Below are positions 33,391 to 43,679 of a stretch of 64,000 nucleotides of DNA, in pieces (positions within the stretch are counted from its first letter, which is position 1; each line of letters opens with the position of its first letter). Source of the DNA: Nymphaea colorata (Eukaryota; Streptophyta; Magnoliopsida; Nymphaeales; Nymphaeaceae); assembly GCF_008831285.2 (NCBI RefSeq), contig NC_045140.1, forward strand, positions 12,148,505-12,212,504. The letters are read 5' to 3'. The notes beneath the pieces were generated by a model. It had not been told where the DNA came from and did not search any database. It saw only the letters and a program-made list of their open reading frames with translations. The translations under genes were made by a program, and so were the position numbers.

Positions 33391-35798
33391 TCAATGTCTC
33401 CCAACTCTAGGCTTTGATAAGTTCTGGCAGAAGGAAGAAAATGCATCGGCCATATTACAAGGCAATGCTAGTGTAAATGGAGGAAGAACAAGGGACGAAG
33501 CACCCAGGTGATTCCTCCTGTCACCAGCCTTACCAAATTGTGGCGCTGCTAATGCAGGTTGTTGCTTATTCAGTCCTTCAATAATACCTGAGAAAACTCC
33601 AAACGTGACACAGCTCTGGAGAACAACTTGTGGTGAACCTGAAAGGGCAATGAGAAAGTATCACAAACGTTCTGCTGCATTTCACATTGAATATGACTTA
33701 GTAAATCTTGAACAGCTAAAACTTTTCATGGATCACACATGTTCAACTTTTTAGATGCATCGACTGACAAACTTTCAACATGTGCAATTTATCAATTCGG
33801 TGCCAACTTCAAACTATAAATATTCATCTGGAAACATCATTCAAGCAAATCTGCAACTACTATCATCATATCACCTCTCTGCCATCAAATTCTTCTTTGC
33901 AAGATTACAGTTTAGTGGAGAGAAATGATGCCAGAAGATTCATAATTGATACTTATCCCCACAAGGGAGTTAACACGTATAACCAGTTCTAAGCTGAAAG
34001 AGAAGAGACCACAAACAGGCATATATTCTAATTAACAAGATTGAAGGATTGGAAAAAAAAAAGTTGTGTATTTGTCTTATTAAGTTCATGGAACTTATGT
34101 CATATGTTATATGAAGTTAATCAGACAAATTTGTGCTCTTTATGTCTAAAGAAAGCACTGATTTGTATACCTATCACAAGCATTTGCCTTGCCTACAGGT
34201 TCTTTTGACAGACCTCAGGAAACTTAAGGAACATGTTACACATGAAAATAGATAGTAAAAAAATCTCTTATCTTTTCAAGCTAGCTCTAGTATTTATGTC
34301 TCCTGGGGCAATCAACAAACAAGAAGAAAAGTTAAATGGATGGATAGGACTGAAATATCTCAGTAGAATATTGATTCCTGGACATAAGGGTCCCATATAA
34401 TGCTGGCACCGTCAACCCTCAGATTGTCTTGCGGAGTTTCACCTTTAATTGCCTAATTACAACCATGTCATCAGTCATAACCACAAACCAAGTTCTCCAT
34501 CCAACTATTCCAACTATAAGACCACATCATCGGTCATAATCATGCACCAAGTTCCCTGTCCTTGTTACTCAACTATAAGACAGCTCCTGCAGAGCAAATT
34601 ATTCCACACAGAATCTTTGTGGGAAAGGCATGGCCTTCTCCCCGAATCGTCCAGAAAGGGACTTCAAGGCATATAAAGCAGCTATTCTGTACCAGGTGAC
34701 TTTGATCTTTATTTGGATCTGGCCAAACTGGAGGAGCAGATTTTGCAACTTGTTCAGTGAAAGCTTTTCCCGAAGATAACATTATTCTCTACAGCATATA
34801 TACCTACAGACATGCATGTATATGCCTAAAAGTTCCAAAGTTGCTGCGTCTGCCCAAATTCTAATGTAATTTTCAGTAAGAGTAGCATATTGCAGGTTCT
34901 TGATATGTAGCGTACCTGGAAAACTTAATGCAAGTCCAGTTACACATCCAGCAATGCCTGCATTGATTACTGCAAACCAGAATGAACAAACATCATGAAT
35001 CTTACATGTAGAGACCAGAGATTAAAGAGTAATAGATTCGTCAAAGGACAAAAATCCAAACCATCATCTTTGCCACGAACTCTCTTCAGCAAGCAGGCAA
35101 CGAGGCTGTGAACCCCAGATAGAACAGCAAATGTCTAAGAAAAAATATGAAAAGGGATACGAGTAAACCACAAGATACAGGACGCTTCAAAAGGACGCAT
35201 TACTTTACTAGCAAAAAACTACAGGTCGCTTACAATGATCTCAAGTTCATGATGCTGTAAGTATATGAAAAGAAAAAATAAACCTTGGCACAAGAGCCGG
35301 CATCAGCGAATGATCCTTTAAGTCCCTTCTTTTTTATCAATCCAGAACCTGCTTCCACACACATACGCACATATGTTCAGAATCAGTAAATTATGAGATG
35401 TAAAGAGAAACAAAAAACGAAGGACATATGGTGACTGGTTCTCCTAATGGTAGGAGCATGTGGATAATCCAGCTTGCAATCCTCCCCAATCATCCCAATC
35501 CCCGATCAATCAACGGTCGCATTCACAATGACCAAAAAGAAGAACGGGAGAATCTCATGTGAATCCGATGCCCCATCCTTTGTTTTCCTATGGTCCGGGG
35601 AGATAAAGAGCACATAAATCTGAAACACGAAGTTGGTGAGAATTGTTGTTTACTCGAAGCAAATTTCCCACCCACACTCCCAATGCACGGTTCGCCATGG
35701 CTTCTCACCTCGTTAAATCATAAGTGCCAAGACCTTAGCGCGTGAAACGAGGAAAATAACAAGCATGGGCATCGTCGGGCCGATAGAAGATGAATGCA

Positions 35799-35833
<35 letters not shown>

Positions 35834-36032
35834 CCTAACCGTAACCGAAAACGGAGCCCAGGAGTGCACCGCCAGCGGCGTCTCCCGCGAATCTGGTGAA
35901 GCAGAGGAGAGGGCCTCCTCCCCCTCCTGAAGAGGATGATGATGATGGTACAACGAAGGGGACGTTATCTTCAGGAACGTCATCGTTGATCTCGCTCACT
36001 CCACCCTCTCCTTCACTGTCTGAGCTCGACAT
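33391..36032 (-). CDS. Tim17/Tim22/Tim23-family inner-membrane protein, five exons
   Basis: Exons (minus strand) 36032-35840, 35348-35284, 35134-35062, 34969-34916 and 33638-33391 join in frame to 210 residues. Residues 1-40 are acidic and then Ser/Gly-rich. Residues 42-155 are the Tim17/22/23 (PRAT) domain: [76 protein letters not shown] and [17 protein letters not shown], four hydrophobic Gly-rich segments. The sequence closely resembles Arabidopsis At4g26670/HP20-type proteins, annotated as Tim22-like organellar proteins; HP20 was reported in plastid import of transit-peptide-less proteins, and the exact organelle here is inference. The second Met (36032) is preferred over the one at 36110 because homologues start with a short acidic segment. 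Introns 1 and 4 are the largest; intron 1 has a GA microsatellite near the donor. Confidence 0.88.
35797..35832. repeat. (GA)n microsatellite in intron 1 of the Tim-like gene
   Basis: About 17 GA units end 2-3 bp from the donor site of intron 1 (the minus-strand GT lies at 35839-35838), so on the transcript a CU-rich run sits just inside the intron. Length variation here could affect splicing. Confidence 0.9.
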
Positions 36033-36119
36033 CTCTCCCTCCCCGAGAATCTGATGACGTGCAGAAAATGAAGAGTCGAGGGTTATCCAGTTGGGCTCTC
36101 GGACCTGCAATTTTCTGCG

Positions 36120-37357
36120 CGAAGGTAAGTCATCAAGGTAGGGGAGGACTGCCCATTAAGCCATAAATTGCCACTAATTCCCCGAGAGGTGTCTGTTACT
36201 GTTGGAGAAGGCCCAACGCATTCTCTCAAACAACTCGGGACAAAATATCTCTGCGTTTTTGCGCTCGCCCTTAGTCCAAAAATGTCTTTACACAACTTGC
36301 TCTGGCGTGCAGATGTTGTCAATTTTTTTTTTTAATTATTAATGAGGCTGGACTTGGAAGTCAGGTTCGATAAAATTGGGACTTATTCAAGATCTTCAAC
36401 TTGAGCTTCTTAGTTTCAGAAAAATTTCTTTTGCAGGCATATTTTCCACTCAAAATTAGAAAGACATCCTTATGATTTTTTTACTAAAGCTCATTTTTTT
36501 CAGAAAAGCTGTTAAACAAACGCCCAGAATATATTTTGTTTAATGGAAAAGGAAACGCCAGCTAAAACAATAAAAAAGTAGTATAGTGATAAAAATAATG
36601 TTGGGAAAAAGTTGGATAACTTTTGCCCTTTTTTAAGAGAATGGAATTTCACTTCAAGTGCTTAGTTGACAGCTTTCACAAAAGAATGAAAGTTTTTTTA
36701 TAGTGAATTATGAAAATTAGTTTCTTTTAAGTTATAAGTGAAAAGTAAGTTAAGTTTGATGCTTCCATATTTCGATTAGCCTCCCACATTTTTCCCAAGA
36801 ACCACAGAGGGATTCCCTCCGTACTTCTAAACTTGGCACCGGTTCCAAACTCATGCTCGTGCACAAGTTCGTTCAAAAGTGCAGATAGGTATGTTCACAG
36901 TGAATTTGTTATTATTGGACTTCTGAATGTTATTCTTTTTCTTTAGCAAAAGAAATTTGTCAAGTAAATTTGTTCACATTGAATTTGTTATGATTTGACT
37001 TTTGAATCGTAATTTTTTTTAAAACAAAAGTAATATGTCAACTTTACATTCTTTCTCTCTCCAACAGCAGTTCTTGCCTGTGAAATGAGTTCCATAGCAG
37101 GGCAAGGCGTAGATTAGCCAATTCAAATGCTGCAACCGTGAAGTTGAAGAGTTCCACCTGAATTGAACACCTTGTTCTGTAACCTCTTAAACCTCCTGCA
37201 TGTCCTTTCCTGCTGCTGCGACGTGGCTTCTACTGCCAAGCACCATCTTCGAAATGGTGCACGTAGCAGTCGCATCTTTCTCACTCTTTCTCTCTCCATG
37301 TCATGCGAGGGCATAGAGGTATCCTTCCTCTTCTTTCTTCCACACGATACACCCAAG
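36120..37357. other. Intergenic, promoter region between Tim-like and BBE-like genes
   Basis: The two genes diverge, so this 1.2 kb must hold both promoters. It is AT-rich. A diverged tandem duplication of about 80 bp covers 36893-37045 (tttgttcaca(g/t)(t)gaatttgttat... twice). An open frame extends upstream of the chosen BBE start (from 37163), but it lacks the family signature and precedes the signal peptide, so it is treated as leader. Confidence 0.45.
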
Positions 37358-39065
37358 ATGTATCAGATGACATTCTTAGCAGTGGCCAACCTCTTTGCCC
37401 TTTTTCTCTTCTCATCTCCCTCTGCATCGGTAGATACAGATTTTTTCTTCTCTTGTCTCATTCACAATTTCCCCATCCCGCTTACTTCCCTTGACGGCAT
37501 CCTCCATAGCCCCGACACCTCCTCGTACTCTTCCCTCCTGCATTTCTCAATGCAAAACCTTCGTTTTTCCTCTCCCAACCTCAAGCCGCAACTCATTATA
37601 ACACCCCATACAGAGTCTGAAGTCCAAGCCTCTGTCTTTTGTTGTAAGCAGCACAATATCCAAATTCGAGTCAGGAGTGGTGGTCATGACTATGAGGGCC
37701 TCTCCTATGCCTCAACCACTCCATTTGTGACCATGGACCTCATGAACTTAACAAGAATCAATATAGATACAGTGGATTACACTGCACGGGTGGAAGGTGG
37801 TGCTACACTTGGTGAAGTCTACTACAGGATAGCAGAGAAAACTAGCATCCATGGTTTCCCTGCCGGTGTCTGCTCCACTGTTGGTGTCGGCGGGCACATT
37901 GCTGGAGGGGGTTTCGGCATGATGTCGAGGAAGTTCGGCCTCGCTGCCGATCATGTCATCGATGCTCGGGTAGTGGATGTAAATGGAAGGGTTCTTAGTA
38001 GAGACTCAATGGGGGAAGATCTCTTTTGGGCCATCAGAGGAGGTGGGGCTTCAAGTTTTGGTGTCATCACTGCGTGGAAGGTTAGCTTGGTCTCCGTTCC
38101 CCAACTTGTTACCGTCTTCACAGTATCTAGAAGCACGAAGAAAGAAGCAATTCAACTAGTTGGCAGATGGCAGTACATTGCACACCAGCTGCATGATGAT
38201 CTTTTTATCAGAGTCATATTTGAAGCTAATCAAGGGGAGAACAGGGAGAGAGCAATTAAGGTCGTATTTAATTCTCTGTTTCTTGGGCCTGTTGAAGAGC
38301 TAATACCAGGAATGAATGAGAAATTTCCTGAACTGGGCTTGAAAGACAGACTGTAAAGAGATGACATGGATAGAATCCGTTTTGTACTTTAATTGGTTTC
38401 CTCCAAACTCTCCAATTGAAGTATTGTTGGATAGGAAGAGCAGGGAGAAGACTTATTTCAAGGGGAAATCTGATTTTGTTGGAAAGCTCATACCAGAAAG
38501 AGTGTGGAGTGGGTTGTGGGACAGAATACTGCAGCAAGAGATTGTCTTTGTGATTTTGGATCCTCATGGTGGAAAGATGAGCGGCAGGTTGGAGGGCGAA
38601 CTCCCATTTCCTCACAGGAATGGTAGCTTGTTCAACGTACAGTACGTGTTGAAATGGAGCAAAGAAGAAGAAGGGCCCTCTAAGATGGAATGGTTGAGAG
38701 ATTTGTACGAGGTTATGGGTCCTCATGTCTCACAAAATCCAAGAAGTGCCTATATAAATTACAGAGACCTCGACTTGGGAATCAACTTAGAAGAGAAGGG
38801 TGGATATGAGGAAGCAAAAGTTTGGGGTTACAGATACTTTAAGGGAAACTTTATGAGATTAGCGGCTGTGAAGGGCAGATTCGATCCGAGCAATTTGTTT
38901 AGAAATGAGCAGAGCATTCCCCCACTTTTGCTGACGAGAAAAAGTGAAAGCCTCTCTCGAGGTTGTAACTCTCATTTCCGAAGGAAAAGTGTAGTACTTG
39001 GTAGTACCGAAATGGTCTTAGAGATCATTATCCAAGTGCTATATTTCATTAATCTCTTTTTTTGA
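37358..39065 (+). pseudogene. Berberine-bridge-enzyme-like oxidase, single exon, frameshifted
   Basis: A BBE-like FAD-linked oxidase: secreted or vacuolar enzymes that oxidise alkaloids, monolignols or sugars. MYQMTFLAVANLFALFLFSS from the start at 37358 is a signal peptide. The FAD-binding domain has VRSGGHDYEGLSYAS, with His110 as the covalent-FAD histidine, and GFPAGVCSTVGVGGHIAGGG, with Cys172 as the second FAD attachment, so bicovalent flavinylation is predicted. DLFWAIRGGGASSFGVITAW follows. At about 38343-38352 one base too many shifts the frame and gives a stop at 38354. The next frame continues at once with CKEMTWIESVLYFNWF and runs to 39065 with YINYRDLDLG and the terminal NLFRNEQSIPP. 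The second half is otherwise intact, so this is a young lesion or a sequence error. After IPPL about 40 extra residues end in a hydrophobic stretch, unlike most family members. It is intronless, which is common in the family. Confidence 0.85.
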
Positions 39066-39254
39066 GTCCAGGATCTGTTTGATTGACAGATATTGGTGAT
39101 TCTTTCTTACTAATGTCTAAACCTGAATCTATTAATCGACTGCAGTTACTATTTCCTCCTTACATATCCTGCTAAAAACTTTAGTAACCACCATGAAATC
39201 AGCTCTGGTTAAGGGATTTTTTCCATGTTCTTTTGGAAATCATATGCACATCCA

Positions 39255-39259
39255 TTTAC
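39255..39259 (+). repeat. Target-site duplication TTTAC, left
   Basis: TTTAC immediately before the TG of the solo LTR; it is repeated exactly at 42207-42211. Confidence 0.85.
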
Positions 39260-42206
39260 TGTAACCCGCTGCGTTTGGGCGGAGCGGGTCGGGTCAGGGT
39301 CCAGACCCGGACCCTAGCCCCACGCGAGAGGAGCCCGACGCTGTCCCTCCTCCCTCGCTTTCTCTTCTCCCTCGCTTTCCTCTTACCGTCTCTTCCTTAC
39401 CCACGACAGACGGCGGCATTGAGGTGAACCCTGTCGTCCCCTGCCTCTTCCTCTCTTCTCTTTTCTTCTCCTTCCCATTTTCTTTTCCCTCCTCCCTCTC
39501 CCACTGTCTCTCGTCTCCCCTCTCCACCGAACGACTCCCCCCACTCTCCACCGTCTCTCTCTTCTCTCCCGTCCTCTCCCCTCACTGCCTTCTTTTTCCC
39601 TTTTGACCGAACCCTCTCCCCTATCAGTCCCCCTCCGTTTTTCCCTCTTTCTCCCTCTATTCGACCTCCCTCTCTGTCCACGCTTCACGCTCTCTCCCCA
39701 TTTTCTGCTCGTTTTCTATTTTCTCCAATCAAGCACTTTCTCTCACTGATTTTCACTATGCTATCACTGTTGGATCCGTTTTCAGCTTGGGGATTTGTCC
39801 TCCCCCTCGTAACAGCAATTAGAGAAGGCCTTGGTGGTGGCGGCATTGGAGGATTTTAGCCGTTTGGGGACCACTTGGACGGGTGAGGTGGCTGCCGGGA
39901 GGATTACAGCAGTTTAGACCTTCAATCGGGGTGAGCAATGCGAAATTGAACCTATTTTATGATATATTTTTCTTTGGAACGCGTATAATTATTGTTTGAG
40001 CATGCTAGAGCTTAGAATTGATTAGTTGGAACACATGTTAGTGATTTCGTATTTGGGGGAAAGCTTGCGATTATGTTGGGAAGCGAAGATTCATATATTG
40101 GATGATCATTTAAGCATGATAGATTAATTTTCGAAGCATTGGGGGAAACATGGTAGAGTTTGTGAGGTTGTGGGGAAGATTTAGGACCGTTTTAGTGAGC
40201 TTGTAGCACGCGTTTTTGTGAACGGGTGCATCTTGGAGTTAAATAGGGATAACGTACATAAGTTGGATGTATCTTTGGGGTAGACGCCTTGATTTAAGAA
40301 AAAGGGAATTTTGAGAAAGGCGTTAGTGATAGACGGATTGATGGCTTTGAGTTTTGGCATCTATTGGCACGGCTAGAAGTGGGAAGTGACCCTTTTGGAG
40401 AACTTGTGGGTCGACACTACCCGTCGACACCCTCTTGAGGCGATGACACGTGTCTCAATGAGTTTGTTTTGTTTTTGTTTGAATTGTTGAGGTATGAAGT
40501 AGGAATCTTATCTTGTGTTTGTGTCTGCAGGTACATCGGGTACGTCCCGTCGACCTTGAGCTACCGGATTCGAAGCTCGAGGCATTTTGAAGATTCTTGT
40601 GAACGCGCCACAGGTATGGCGACACTCCAGGCAAATCCCTGCCTGGGCAAGTGAATGAATGTGTGTTCCTAGGATCATGGGATCCTAGAATTTGTGATGT
40701 GAATTGATTGAGTGTTCCGTGGATGAATGTGGGTATGCATGTACATAAATTGATATATAATATGAATTGTTTTGAAAGGCTTATAGTAATTGTTTTGATA
40801 ATGTTACGCATTTGCATGTGCATGCTAGAATTGATAACTGTTTAGGACAGATGAGGCGGGGTATCGAGTTGAGTGTCTCCTCGACCCCAATTGTGCATTA
40901 GAAAGCATCCTATAATGATAACTGCATAGGACAACTACGAGCCCACCACAGATTGAGACTACTCTCTGTGGTTTGGCTAAGTTTTCAAAGATGTGATTGT
41001 TATGATGATGAATGTGAATGTTATGTTTATTGAATACCCATTGCCGCGGGCAATGATGCAAATGTTTGCACAGTTGGTAGTTGTACTCATATTGTTATGA
41101 CGGCTAGCCAAAACTGTTGTGGTTACGTGTAACCCTCGTGTGGAGGCAATTGGAGGTGTGAGTTCACTCGTGAAGTGAACCAACCTCAGGAGCTAGCCAG
41201 TTAAATGTGTTTGTGCAAGTATAAGTATAAGAACGAAAGAATAAGAGATGAGAGGCCAGTGAGATGTGACTATGTGTATGGGAGTTGTCCCGCTTTCGCC
41301 ACTGGTCTCGCCTGTTCGGAGCACAGGCGGTGCAAGGCCCCAGGGTACTGTTGTTTGATGTGCTTGGAGCGTAGGCTCCCGCCTTCCCAACCTGGGTGTC
41401 CTAGGGAAGGCTGAGTATCTCTCCTTGGAATTCACACATCCATGGATGAGTGCTCTACCGCTGCAGTGGATAGATGGATCCATACTGTTCTGAGCCACCA
41501 CGGGGGTTCTCTCTCGGCTGTGGGCCGCCCGCGATGTGCACGTGCCTGTGTTTGCACCCACAGGAACTGTAAATTCACTGATAGTAATGAAACTGAAATG
41601 TATGTGATTGAAATGTATAGGATTGTTGTACATGTGACTGTTGTGCTTATGAATGCAAGTGACATGTTGATGATGCATTGCATGTGATTGAAATTATGTT
41701 ATTGTAGCCATTGAGTGGCCTCTGCATGTCGTGTCCTGACACGACATAATGATAGATCGTTCTGATGTTTGCTTGTATATTTGAGCCTTACTTGAGAGGG
41801 TTTGGCATTTTCCTGGCTTGTTGCCATACTGCGAAGGCTGAGCCTTCAGTTGTTTTCTTTTTCAGGTTTTGGCAGACCCGGGACAACAGGTTGAGCAGAT
41901 GGCTTCACTCACGTCCTATTGGGGTGGTTTTGGGATTGTCGTTTGTAGTGCCGGCGCGTCATGTTTTGGTTTTATTGATGTCTTCTTTTTGTTAGGCATC
42001 AATGTTAGTGATTTTGGGGCATTTTGGTTATGCACATAGATGTGAATTTGTATGAAACAAAATGGTTATATCAATAAAAGTTCGCCCCATTGTTTTGAAT
42101 TGCTTGGCTCATCGTCTTTTTGAATTATTGGGTAGTCACACCTCGATGCCTTATGTTTAGAAAAAAAAAAATATAGTTTGAGGGTTAAAAAGGTCGGGGT
42201 GTGACA
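39260..42206. mobile_element. Solo LTR, 2,947 bp
   Basis: Begins TGTAACCCGCTGCG and ends GGTCGGGGTGTGACA, so it has TG..CA ends, and it is flanked by the perfect 5-bp duplication TTTAC. Inside there is no polyprotein, primer-binding site or polypurine tract. That is the signature of a solo LTR left by recombination between the two LTRs of a full element. Read from the right on the minus strand, the end TGTCACACCCCGACC resembles the 5' ends of long-LTR plant Ty3/gypsy elements. A plus-strand AATAAA (42073-42078) near the right end would instead favour plus orientation, so no strand is given. 39340-39720 is strongly pyrimidine-rich, and open frames there are compositional. Several words resembling splice sites occur on the plus strand (ttctgcaggtac near 40530). 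Confidence 0.8.
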
Positions 42207-42211
42207 TTTAC
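42207..42211 (+). repeat. Target-site duplication TTTAC, right
   Basis: An exact copy of the 5 bases at 39255-39259, directly after the terminal CA of the solo LTR. Confidence 0.85.
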
Positions 42212-42631
42212 ACGTAAGTAGGTCCACTAATTTTTTTGCATGGAAAAAAAAATTCTGTGCCTACTTCAATGTGAGAGAGCTTGAAACTTCTTAGTGCCAA
42301 GCCAAAACATAGACCAAGATGTGACATGGGTAAGTTCGCAAGCTGCTATTGGGAAGTGAAGAGCCTTACTTCAGTTTCATGAATGACTATTCTTCACAAA
42401 ACAAAAAGGAAATGTAGTCTTATTTGTTCCTGTTCAGACATGGAGCTCTATCTCTCTATCTCTAAAACAGAGGAGGTGTGTCTGTAGCGGAGATACGTCC
42501 AAATTCGATCTAGACTTTATACCACTTAGCCTGGTCATTCTATAAATCCAGACATATGTGACAATATCGAGTTAAAGGTCGGAGAAGAAGATATATATAT
42601 ATATATATATATCACTTGGCAACCTTTCCAT
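42212..42631. other. Short spacer between the two LTR elements
   Basis: No gene recognised. A TA microsatellite lies at about 42592-42612, just before the copia LTR. Confidence 0.5.
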
Positions 42632-43664
42632 TGTTTGGAAAAACAGACACAGGCCCAGTGGCGTTGTACTTCACAGTTGATGACTCGTAAATAAGCACCC
42701 GAGTGATTGTACTTCACAGGTAGCGTTGTACTTCACAGTTGATGACTCGTAAATAAGCACCCGAGTGATTGTACTTCACAGGTAGTTGATGACTAGTAAA
42801 TAAGAAGCACCTGAGTGATTATACTTCACAGGTGATGAATCACAACAATCTGTAAATAAGCACTTGACTTCTATCCCGTGCACCAGCAATGCAAAATACT
42901 TCTTCCACCCTAGCTCCAAAAATAAAACCCTTATCATCCAAGGGATCTTACAAATATATATATTTTGATGCACAATAATGAAACAAGCAAAGAAAGATAT
43001 AATCTCAAGCAAGAGAAGAGAGAGATCAATTTTAACATGGAAAACCCTCTCAAAATAAGAGGGTTAAACCACTGAGAGCAACCCAATAACAAATCCACTA
43101 TGCAATATGGAAACAACTACAAGAGGGAAATATATGATCCTACACTTCAAAAGCCCAAAAAATCACCAAAATAGAGACACAATAATTCAAATGACCAAAA
43201 TAGAGAAGCAATGATGCAAATGAATAGGAGGAAGTGAAAGAATATCTCCTAATTGAGAGTGATTATCTTTCCATAACAAAAAGGCTGTCTTTGTCTTGCC
43301 CTAATCTTCAATAATCAAAGAGAAAAAGAATAGAAGAAAAAACAAACAGTAATGGAATCTTTCTCTCTTGTTAGAATCTCTTTAATGGCTTCAAAAATCA
43401 ATGGAGAACAAGAACTATCTCTTTCTTTCTTTCTCTCTCTTTAAGAACAACTCATAAAGAAGAAGAAGAATGCCCAAAAGCCCTAACCCTCACAAGAAAA
43501 ATTGGGCGTCCTTCTCTTTCGGCCCCCTTTTTAAAAATATTCAGTTTTAATCCACCAAATTTATTGAAATCTCTCATTTTCATTTATGTCAAGTACGGGT
43601 GCTTTCCTTTTTCTTTTTGGCTTGGATCTAGATTTTTCACATGGAGGTGATCCAGCCCAAAACA
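42632..43664 (-). repeat. 3' LTR of the TNT1-type element
   Basis: Minus-strand TGTTTTGGGCTGG..CCAAACA, with TG..CA ends. It aligns over most of its length with 47344-48214 (shared blocks include gctccaaaaataaaacc, atatatattttgatgcaca and tttcttgcccaaaagccct-like words). It is longer than its partner mainly because of the 62-bp tandem repeat at 42661-42834. Confidence 0.85.
42661..42834. repeat. 62-bp tandem repeat inside the 3' LTR
   Basis: A 62-bp unit (gcgttgtacttcacagttga, tgactcgtaaataagcaccc, then gagtgattgtacttcacagg and ta) occurs twice without change at 42661 and 42723, followed by a diverged, shortened third copy (42785-42834). The other LTR has a single equivalent (47370-47420). 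Confidence 0.9.
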
Positions 43665-43679
43665 TCCCCCCCTCACCAA

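Noticed and set aside
36030-36110. Upstream Met for the Tim-like protein
   Set aside because: Homologues begin with the short acidic segment that follows the second Met; the extra 26 residues have no counterpart.
37163-37357. N-terminal extension of the BBE-like frame
   Set aside because: The signal peptide expected for the family starts at the Met at 37358; the upstream part is Ser/Cys-rich leader without similarity.
39294-39688. Arg/Glu/Gly-rich minus-strand frames of 94-101 codons
   Set aside because: They are translations of the polypyrimidine tract inside the solo LTR and are low complexity.
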